Below, piece after piece: positions 52,403 through 62,200 of a stretch of DNA of 64,000 bases. Source of the stretch: Caecitellus pseudoparvulus (lineage: Eukaryota; Bigyra: Bicosoecida); assembly GCA_965644315.1 (NCBI GenBank), contig CBFFRQ010000080.1, forward strand, positions 372,001 to 436,000, given 5' to 3'. Below the pieces are notes generated by a model that saw only the letters and a list, made by a program, of their open reading frames with translations, was not told the origin of the DNA and made no database searches. How positions within the stretch are numbered: the first letter of the stretch is position 1; the number at the start of each line of letters is the position of its first letter. Both the position numbers and the translations under genes were made by a program.

Positions 52403-54044
52403 CTAGAGCGCCCTGGCTTTGCCAGTCCTTCTGAGTGTCAGCCGGCTCGAGTCCCACGCCGTGCCATGGTCGCCAAGAGTGACCAGGCTGCAGACAAGCC
52501 TTATCACTGCGGCGCCTTTGGGCCGGCTGGAGCCTGCGCTACAGGACTCGTCACAACACTTGCAGGTGCACGAACGGAGACCTGGCGCACATGTCCGTCG
52601 TTCAGTACGCGATACTCAGCGCCACATGCCCTGGCCGGCCTGCGCGCAGTCTCACCACTGGCAGGTGCGGCTGGAGCAGGAAGTCCGCGCGTTTGCCGTT
52701 CAGAAGCAATCTGCGCAGAAGGACAGGCACCCAGGGTGGTTAATTCCGAGATGGCCGATCGCGTTTTTCACTGTTTCGTACCTTGGCTTTCGCGACTCTA
52801 TCCAGAGGGTGCTCCCACGTTGACTCCCCGGTTTCTGAGTTGAAGTAAAACACCTGCGCCGCGGGCCAAGCGAGCACCCGATGCACGGCAGCTCTGCACA
52901 TGCAGACTGCAAGGTATCCTCACATCAGTTGTGCCCCGGGTTTTGTAGGGCTTCCACGGCTCGGGCAAGGGATTCTCCATCGCTGTGGGTGTGAGGGGCG
53001 GGGACGGGGTGCGGACGTGTCACCTGTTCACGAGAGCCAACTCACCCTCTAACGCAATCCACAGCAAGTCCGCTTCCGCTGGCAAGTTCAGCCCCAGGTG
53101 TTTCGCCATCTCCTCCACTTCCGCTGTCGAGGGGGGTTCGTCCCACGCAACCTCCTGCAATCCAACAGAGTGGAGGATGTGCCCGCCGCTCCCAAGCACA
53201 CAGCGCATTTCCACACACCTCACACATGTCCACTGGAGCTGAGGATGTGTCAGTGGGTTGCGAACTCCCACTTGACGCCGCGGCGGTTGAAGCCGCTTCG
53301 CCAGCTGGCTCGGCTTCCGCTGCGGCACCTTGAGCTTGAGCGGGCGCACCTGTTCCAGAGTCGGTACTCCCAGCTGTTTCTTTCTTGCTGGTCTCAGTAC
53401 CCTCCGGCTCCATTGACTTGAGGCGCTCGTCCAAGTCATGGCTGACCCCAGCCTTGTCCAACACCACGATCATCTGCGCAACGCTTGGGGAGCGACCCTT
53501 GCTCAGGAAGCGCCCGAAACCCGCGCCTCATGCCGCACTTTTTTCAAAGTAACCAGATCTTGAGGGTGTGACCACGTCGTCTGCCCTGTGTCAAAGTTGA
53601 AGTAGTACACCTGTGCCAGCGATGTGACGGTGGGTAGAGTGAGGGGCTCGTGCCGACGGGCAAGCCAAGCGACACGCACCTCCCCTGTTGCCTTGACTTT
53701 GCAGGGCTTCCACGGAGCAGCGAGTGGCTCTTTCAAGCCTGCAGGTGCCAGGTCGTTTCAAATATCCGTCTGCCAAAGGGCGATGCCTCGCCACCCACAC
53801 TCACCTTCGATGAGAACGTGCTCCACCAGCGGCAAAGCCTCCATGTCAAGCTGGAAAAAGTCCAGGAACTCCACTATTTCATCTCGGCTTGGCTCGTATG
53901 CGGGGTCCACCTCTTCCTGCAAGGTGCACTTCCCGTCGAGCCATGAGGCCTTGCACCAGTCGATGCAGACGGCCCCGGGATAGAGCGCCAGGCTTCGCCT
54001 GCGCACACATGACCCACCTCCAACACGATGCTTTCGTCCGCCAT
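52403..54044 (-). CDS. Double CEP164-type WW-module protein (about 316 aa)
   Basis: Ten-exon model: 54044-54018, 53916-53805, 53738-53680, 53610-53539, 53473-53219, 53154-53046, 52982-52924, 52853-52782, 52710-52656 and 52533-52403; the sum is 317 codons including stop. Exons 2-4 encode VDPAYEPSRDEIVEFLDFF, PLAAPWKPCKVKATGE and VYYFNFDTGQTTWSHPQD. Exons 6-8 encode a second copy: EVAWDEPPSTAEVEEMAKHL, PLPEPWKPYKTRGTTD and VFYFNSETGESTWEHPLDR. An 85-residue acidic Ala/Glu linker (exon 5) joins them. No long coiled coil follows, so it looks like a stand-alone adaptor using the CEP164 recognition module twice. Exons 9-10 are weakly supported; without the last introns translation would end at TAA 52742-52740. 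Confidence 0.75.
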
Positions 54045-54576
54045 ATTATAAACTCAGACGCTCTTCTGGGGGGGGGGGGGGGCAGGCAAGCCCTCCAGTG
54101 CCTTGCAAGGGAGCCCTCGATGGCCTGAAGTGGTTGGTTTCGGACAGAGCGAAACTCCAGCCAGCAACCAAGCCAGTGCTTGACGCTGTCGCTTGCCGGC
54201 TTCGGCGGGAGAGAGTTCCGCGAGAAAGGATAAGAGTGGCAACTTTCAAGGCAGGCTGTGGGGCGGGGTGACTGTGTTTTGTTTTGTTTGGGGGCCCATC
54301 GTTGCGAATGAAGTGTCGGCGAGGAGGAAAAATGGGGAAGAAGTTGCGAGGTGGAAGCCACGGCACCGGAGGGAGCCACGGAGAGCGCGGCAAAGAACTG
54401 CTGGACAATAAACAAAACCCCCACTATAAGCAACCTGGGAGGCCTTTCCACCTCTCGCCGGAACCCGTGCCTCAGTCCGAATCGCAGCCAAGCTTGCGCT
54501 CCAGCTTGCGCGTGATCTGCACACCACGCAGTGGCAGTCAAGGTTGCCAGCCTGAAAGCCAGAGTTTGCTGACAGC
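54045..54576. promoter_or_regulatory. Divergent promoter region between the double-WW gene and PTEN
   Basis: These 532 bp carry an uninterrupted G run of about 15 bases (near 54067-54081), only about 25 bp upstream of the WW gene start. They also contain T-rich and purine-rich stretches (54270-54360). A TATTATAAA-like sequence (54044-54052) sits directly at that start. No supported ORF. Confidence 0.45.
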
Positions 54577-56041
54577 ATGGCAGCCGGAATCCGTGGTCTG
54601 GTGTCGAAGAAGAAGGTCCGCTACCAGCAGGATGGCTTCGACTTGGACTTGACATACATGTGGGTGGCGCTGAGGCAGTGCACCACCACTGGCGCAGGCC
54701 CGGGCGGTGAACTGCGCCGCGTTCAGCCCCGCGTCGACGCCTGGCCTGAAATCAAAGCGCATGAAATGTTTCTCTTCTTCTCAGTGATCCCCCCGGGCGC
54801 CCGGACTACCACCGTGCGTCATGCTGCAGGCCGCGCCGGGTGTGGTTGCTCGCGACACCTGCCACGGCCACACGCCGGAGAAGCTCCCCGCGGCTGCGAA
54901 CACCTGTGCGGCGCGCTTTGTTCACAGAACGCATCATCAGCATGGGTTTCCCTTCTGAGGGCACAGAGGCGACGTACCGCAACCCGCTGTCCGAGGTGCA
55001 GCGCTTCTTCAAGGAGAAGCACCCTGGGCAGAAGGTCCGCATCTACAACCTGTGCTCTGAACGTGGGTATCCTCCCAGCAAGTTCGACGGCATCGCGAGC
55101 TGCACTGCGTACACCTTTGACGACCACAACCCTGTGAGTGGTCCCCTCGCCGCCGTGCCTGTGAAACTGCGCTGAAACGCTGACTCCCTCGGCACGCGTT
55201 GTCGCAGGCTCCCCTGTCCGTCATCCGGGCGTGCGTGGAGGACATGCACGACTTCCTGAGCAAAGACCCCCAGAACGCTGTGGCAGTGCACTGCAAGGCT
55301 GGCAAGGGGCGGACGGGCACCATCATCTCCGCCTTCATGGTGCGGGAGGGTCTGGCACGAGATGCGATGGAGGCGTTGAAGATATTCGGCGAGATCCGGA
55401 CGTCCAACGGCAAGGGTGTGACCATCCCCTCCCAGATGCGGTATGTGCACTACTACGAGCAGTGCCTGCGCCACGGCTTCGAGAGCTTCCCCGTGAAGAC
55501 GTACCGCATTCGCCACATCCGCCTGATCACGGTGCCCAACTTTGACGTGGGTGGGGGCTGTGACCCCTTCTTCGACGTGCGCCTGGCCGTGTGGGACGAC
55601 AAGAAGAAGACCCACGTGATGAAGAAGATCTTCGACTACTACAAGACCGTGAAGAAGGTGCGCAACTACCGCCCCAGAGACAAGTACGCCGACATCGACG
55701 TTGAGGAGTACGATGTGCGAGTGCGGGGGGACGTCAAGATCGTCCTGTATGACTACGACACCGTCGGTGGCAACGACAAGATGGCGCACTTCTGGTTCAA
55801 CACCGGCTTCGTCACGAACAACTACCTGCTCCTGCACAAGGAGGTGGTGGACCGCGCCTGCAAGGACAAGCACAACAAGGAGTTCGACGCCGACTTTAAG
55901 GTGGAGGTGTTCCTGGACGAGTTGACGGGGGAGGAGGCCAACATTATCATCGAGGGTGAGGAGGTGCTGGACGACCGTGAGGACGGCGCTGAGGATGCCG
56001 AGGCGGACGCAGCTGCTGCTGGGGGCGGTGCAGCCGAGTAA
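54577..56041 (+). CDS. PTEN: PTEN phosphoinositide 3-phosphatase
   Basis: PTEN removes the 3-phosphate of PI(3,4,5)P3, opposing PI3-kinase. Four exons (54577-54659, 54785-54813, 54928-55133, 55208-56041) give 383 aa. The N-terminal PIP2-binding stretch is present (VSKKKVRYQQDGFDLDLTYI). Then come RIISMGFPSEG, VRIYNLCSERGY and FDDHNP, and the P-loop HCKAGKGRTG with catalytic Cys and the two lysines specific for PIP3. KGVTIPSQMRYVHYYEQCL ends the phosphatase domain. The C2 domain follows (IRLITVPNFDVGGGCDPFFD to FKVEVFLDEL), then an acidic Ala-rich tail of about 35 residues instead of the animal regulatory tail. The 29-nt exon 2 adds about nine residues (DPPGRPDYH) not usual in PTEN; it is supported by frame and splice sites only. 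Confidence 0.93.
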
Positions 56042-56291
56042 CGGCGGCACGCCTTGCACCCACCCTCCCAGAAGCCTGTGATTTCTCATTGCTCCCTGTG
56101 TGTTTCCGTCGGCTGTGGTCGCCAGGTACCTGATCGGCGCGTACAAATGCACCACACGCCGAACTCCACGATAGTGGGCCTTTCAAAACACAACTGTCCT
56201 GGAATCAGGCCCTGATTCACCACCGTGACCCGGTGAATGCATTCCTTCGCCACACGTTTGGGAGTGCACAGCGGCCACGTTTGCCAGCGAC
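56042..56291. other. Intergenic region between PTEN and the giant CNB gene
   Basis: 250 bp containing the PTEN 3' UTR (ATGCAT at 56237-56242) and the next promoter. No supported ORF. Confidence 0.4.
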
Positions 56292-59200
56292 ATGCAGGGT
56301 GGCCAGGAAGCGACTGCAGCCGGCAGCCAAGCTGGGGCCTCCAGCGCTGAGACAGGGAGCACATCCCAAGCCCCACACGAGGCAAGCGCATTATCAGAGA
56401 GTGATGTTGCCCCGCCGGTGTTCAGGAGCCATGCTGCGAGGCAGAAAGCTGAGATGGAGGCGCGGCAGGTGTGTGCAGCGTTTCTGCGCCGCATGCGACC
56501 CAGCGCGCCTGGCCAGCTTTTCCCGCTCACCTGCTGGCTTGCTTCACATGTGCAGGTGTCTGAGATGATCATGGAGAGGAAAGAGAGCTGGAGGCTGCCG
56601 AGTGACCACCCTGAGGCCGATGTGATGTCTGCCATCGAAGCCGGGCACGAGCTGGACGATGTAGGCGGCATTGTGGAGGCAGCAGGCGCTGGCGGAGACG
56701 ACGCGGCGCCAGTGGAGTCCCTCCTTGCCCCTCGCAGCGAGCGGCAGGGTGGGCCAGGTGTAGAGGGTGGCAGTGCAGGCGCTTCGTCGGGTGACGGGGC
56801 ACAAGCCGAGGCGCCGCCGCCGCGCCCCCCAGCCATCCAGGCGCCTCACCCTCCCGGCTCTGTGTCAGGCAGTGATGGTGAGGAGGAGCAGGACGCAGAG
56901 GCGGCAGCTGCAGCGACAAAGGCTAAGGAAGAGGCCCGCATCCTGCGCATCCTGGAGACACCCCCTCGGGCACGGGGCTCGCACGAGGTGGACTTCCTGG
57001 CGAAGTACCTGCGAGCCAAGGCGCCGAAGCTGTTCGCAGACATGCCAGGGGAGGCAGTGCGCACCGTCGCGCGCAGAGCGACGCTGCATGTGTCGCGGCC
57101 ACAGGAAGTGCTCTTCACCCAGGGCGAGAAGGGGGACAAGTACTTCTTGATCCTGCGGGGGCAAGTGGACATCCACGTCGCGACGGGGAACCAGGCCATC
57201 TCCGCCCTCACCCGCGCGACGAGGGAGTACGCCGACCACGTCGTGGAGTACACAAGCCGTGTGGAGCGCGTGAGCGCCCGGCGCGCAGCTGCCCGGGTGC
57301 GCGCGCAGCGCCAGGCACTGCTGGGGCGCAAGGAAGCCTCTAGCGAAGAGGCGGAGGCAGCAGCTGCGGAGGAGGAGGCGGCTGCCCAGCGCAGCCGCCG
57401 CGCAGACGCCCTGTCCTCTGGCATGAGTGATAAGGATGCCGCCTTGCGGGAGGAGGCGCACCGGTACCCACCCCTGCTGTTCACCATGGCTGACGCCCGG
57501 ACATACCCCCCTGGAGTGGCACGTGAGGGTATTGTCGTTCGGTCTGAAGCTGCCAAGCGGCACGATGAGAACGCTGCCAAGGCACAAGACTCCCTGTATG
57601 AGCAAATCGCCGCGCAGCAGGCTGCACAGATGATGAAGCGGGCGGCCGGCGGGGGGGGCGGCGATGCTGAGCGGGAGCTGGAGCTGACGACACAGGCGGC
57701 GCTGGCACTGGCTTCTCAACTGAACCGTAAGCGCCTGGTGGGCAAGATCACCACAGCGGTGACCAAGGGCTCCCAGACACCTGCCGCCTACCGTGGCGTG
57801 GACTTCTTCCAGCTCCTCGGCAGCAAGCTCGGGTACAACAACGTGCACGACAAGGAGTGCCCCCTGCGGGTGCCCATGACCGTGCAGGCCAAGGATCTGG
57901 GCAATGTCGTGGTGACGCTGCCACCTGGCGCAGGCTTTGGCGAAATCGCCCTGCTGGGTGCAGCCCAGGGCATGAAGCCCCCGCCTGGGCAGGACGACTT
58001 CACGCCTGCGCAGAAAGCTGAGATCGAGAAGCTGTCCAAGCGCAATGCCTCAGCAGTGTGTGTGGGGAGCAAGGGCTTCGACGCGGAGCTGGGGCGAGTG
58101 GTGGGGGATGACGTGCAGGAAGCGGAAGATGTGGCGGAGGCACGAGCGTCCCCCACGGGGCGGGGCCCCGGCAGCCCCGTCCGCAACGCAGCCGGTGCAG
58201 CTCCCGGTGACTTCTCCAAGGACGCCATGTTCGGTGCCCACCCCGATGACGACCGGGACAAGAAGAGCATCTTGCGGGGCCTGACGTACCTCCTGGTGAT
58301 TGACAAGGAGACGTACCTGGAGTCCCTCACGGAGAAGGCGCGCCAGGAGCTGGACGTGAAGATGCAGTTCCTGCGCCACGGCATGGGGCTGCCCCTCTTC
58401 ACAGACTGGCCCACCCGCCGCCTGACCACCATCGCGTACGCGCTGAAGGAGAAGGCCTTTCCCCTGCGAGCACCCATCTTCACACGGGGCAGCCCTGTGA
58501 AGGGTGTGTACTTCATCGTCACTGGTTTCGTGCGCGTGACGGCGTACGCCAAGCGCAAGGCGCCCCCGCAGGGCCTCGCCAAGACGCTGGGCACCAGCAC
58601 CAAGGGCATGGGCAGTGCGCGCTCTCGAGTGCACCAGTTCGCCCTCACCAACCAGCGCCTCCCCGTGTCCGTGGTCACCCTGGGGCCCGGCAGCGTCGTG
58701 GGGGACCTCGGCCCCAAGGGCGTCCTGCCCGACGCCCGCCACACCACCAGCGCCGTGGCTGAGAGCTCCACCGTGACCACCTTCTTCCTGCCCCAGCACG
58801 ACTTCCTGAACCTGGTCATGCGGCAGACAGACACGTGGGTGGCGGCGCGTCTGGCGGCGGAGGGTCAGCGCCGCATGCAGGGGCAGCGCTCCGCCATGGC
58901 CTCCCTGGGCTTGTCAGCGGACATCCTGGCGTCCCTGACGCCCTCCCAGCGCAGTGCCCTGGGCGGGCCGGCAGAGGGTGTGGCCGCCCCCGAGCCGTAT
59001 GCTTTTGGGTACGGTGACGGCAACGAGTACTGGGAGACGTTGCAGGGTGTCGGCTCCAACCGCAACGTCAAGTTCCAGGCGGATCCGAAGCCGGCGGAGG
59101 ACGGCTTGCCGCCTGGCATCCTGCGGGACAGCGCAGCAAGCGCACCCCGCAAGGCCCCCCGTAAGCCCCGCAAAGCAAAGGACGCCTTGACGCAGTCCAT

Positions 59201-62200
59201 CCTGGATGCCAAGCGTGCGAAGCGGCAGGCAGCTGAAGCTGCTGCTCAGGCCGCCCAACGTGCAGAATCCTTCGCAGCTGTGTCCTCCTTGCAGGTGGAA
59301 GGCAAGGCGGGCACATCGCACGGCGACGCGCTCGTGGGGGAGTGGCACAGTCGCACGGCTGCACGCCGAGAGCGTGCCATCGCCCGACAGCGCGCAGCCA
59401 AGGTGCAGGCGGACCGAGCCGCTGTGCGCAAGGTGGCCCGGCAGCGGGGGCAAGAGCTGCAGGAGAGCGCCAGTGCGGGGGAGCTGCGTGCGGCACAGGA
59501 GGCCTCCATGAAGCTGCTGGCCAAAATGGAGGCGGACGTGGGCGACGATGACCACGAGGCGGACGCGTGGCTGCGGGCGACGGCGGGGCGGCAGCTGGCC
59601 GGCTCCTCCACCCGCTTCGCAGTGCCAGTGCTGGCTGAAGGGCTGGCGTCGGCGGCGTACGCGACGCTGCAGGCCAGTGACAAGGGCCGCCAACGGCAGG
59701 ACTTCACCGTCACGCCGTGCATGGCGCTGTCTTCAGCGGGGCAGGCCGCCAAGCCGGTCACCATGGTGGGTGGCGCCCTGCGGGTGTCCCTGCCGCCCTC
59801 CCGCCTGCGCTCCGCCGCTAGCCTGCCGCACCTCATCATGGGCTCGGCCACCGCCCTGCCGCTGCCGCTGCCGCCGCCACCCCCCAAAGGCATGCCGCCG
59901 CCCACAGTGCTGGAGCGGGCAGACATGCCCCTCCTGCGCATCTCTGACGCCTTGGACAGTGCCCGCACCAGCCACGTGTCTGCCCTGCGACGCCTGGCTC
60001 AGACGACGGGTGCGGATGGGGGGCCTCTGGGCGTGCCGCTCTCTGCACGCACGGCACGTGGGATGCGCCTTGGGGCAGGGGGGGGCTACCGGCGCGCCAT
60101 GACGCCCCCTGGGCGCTGGCCTGGCCGCCGCGGCAGCTCGGGGGCCATGGCTGGAGGCATGGTGGGCTCCTTCGCCCTCTCTGCTGCTCTGCGCCAGATT
60201 GGCTCCCCCTCCTCCTCGCCTGCTAGCGCCGCCTCCCCTGACGGCGCCAGTCCACGGTCCATGCCGGACCCAGAGGTCTTTGCCGCTGCGCGGGCAGAGG
60301 TGCTGGCACGAGCGGCTGCCGCGACATCGGGAGGAGACGTCGTGTTCTCCACCCCGGTGCCGGTGGCCGCGGAGAAGGCTGGCCCTCGGGCGCTGTCCCC
60401 GGGCGCCCTGGCGCAGCACGACGCAGGGCAAGGTGCCATGGCCGCCACATTTGCGGCGGGCTCAGTGCCCTTCTCAGCCTCTAGCGTGCCCCTTGTACCA
60501 CGGGGCGAAGAGGGTGCCAGGGCCTCCTCTGCGCCATCCACGACACGAGAGGCACAGGCCCTGCCGCCCAGCACCTCCCACAAAGCCTTCTTGCCGCGGG
60601 AAGTGCGGGACACGCTGACGTCAGTGGAGCGGGGCCATGGCCCTCTGGGTGCTGCCGTCACCATCAACACCGCTGCCGTGTCGCCGCTGGCACACACGGG
60701 CCACTCCCCCGTCCACCAACGTGCCGGGGGACAGGGTTCGCCCCACGCCTCCACGCCAGCCAGCCGCTCACGGCCCCGTCTGCCGCCTGCCAGCGCCCGG
60801 GAGGTGGGCGAAAGCAAGGCATCTGTGACCAGCCTGCCCATGCCGCTGCAGGGGCGCCTGCTGACCGATGGAACCACGACGACTGTGGAGCGCGTCAAGT
60901 ACTACCACGAGACGGGGGCTGCCCACGGCGCCCTGCCGCCGTCCCTGGAGGGCATTGCACACCGCCAAGCCCTGGCCCATCGCCCAGCTGCACCCTCCGC
61001 CCGGGACATTTCTGTGGCCTCCACCGCGTCCTTGCGCCTGGGCTCGCCCCCTGTCAGCGGGCGTGTCAGCGCTGCCAGCAGCGCGGGGGCCGTGCACAAC
61101 CACGTGGACACCAAGCCCATCATCGGCTCCACCAGGCGGGGGGGCAAAGTTGGCGGAGCAGGGGCTTTCGGCAGGCTGGGCAGTAGCTCGGGGCGCGGCG
61201 GCGGGCGGGTGGGCGGCGGTGGCGGACTGATCGACCGCCTTCTCTCTCACAAGGACGTCGCCAACATGGACCCCGCTGAAATCGCAGAGGCCCTGCGGTA
61301 CGACGCGCCACAGCACGTCATCGCACGGTACGCCGAGGTGGGGCGGCGGCGCAAGCAGGCAGTGGAGGGCGGCGCCGCCTCCAGCCACCCCAGCGCCACG
61401 CGGCCGTCATCCACCTTTGTCTCTGCAGGGTCGCGCGTGCTGAGCAAGGAGGCGCTGGGCACCGGCTTCGCAGGCGGCGGAGGTGTCGGCCCAGGCACAG
61501 GGAAGGGCGTCACGGCAGGTGGGCGTGCCGCCGTGCTGGACACCCTGCGCAGCGAGTACGAAGACGTCAGCTGGCGCCAAGCTGCCGGGCGCGAGCCCAT
61601 CACGCCTCGTGTGGGGGCTGCTGGCAAGCACGGCAAGCCGCCCTCCACCGCTGAGGCGGGCAGCCGCATGCCTGCTGCGCCGTCTCTCGTGGATGCCGCT
61701 GCGGCGCACAGCGGGTCGGGGGTGGGGTCCAAGGCTGGTCAGCGTGGCAAGCGACACGCAGGCCCCATCCCGCCGTGGATGCAGCTCATGGCGGCGTCGG
61801 GGCACAAGCAGCGCGCCCTGCGAGACGTGACTGTGGCTGAGGCCGCCGGTGTCGAGATCGGCAGCGGCAAGGACCCCCTCATCACGCAGAGCGGCGTGGC
61901 CAGCCGCGCCTTGGCCATCCAGCAGGAGAAAGACGCCATTCGCCGCCTGGCTGCAGTGCGGGCGGGGGAGCTCCCAGACCGCGTGGGTGTGGAGGGGCCC
62001 ATCGTTCCATCTGAAGCAGGCGGCATCATCGCCGCAGGGGCCCAGCGCCGCCCTGACTGGGAGGACGAGTCGCGCCCCTGGCGCCAGGGCGCCGTCATTG
62101 AAGCTCGTGTGCGGGCGGCACTGGCAGGGCAGGAAGGGCCCAACGCCACCCAGGGGGCTCCGTTGGTACGCCCCCCCAGCTCCGCCCGGCCAGCCACGCG

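Noticed and set aside
56233-56568. Plus ORF of 111 aa upstream of the giant CNB gene
   Set aside because: It overlaps exon 1 and intron 1 in a different frame. The exon 1 frame splices cleanly into the long ORF, and this one has no homology.
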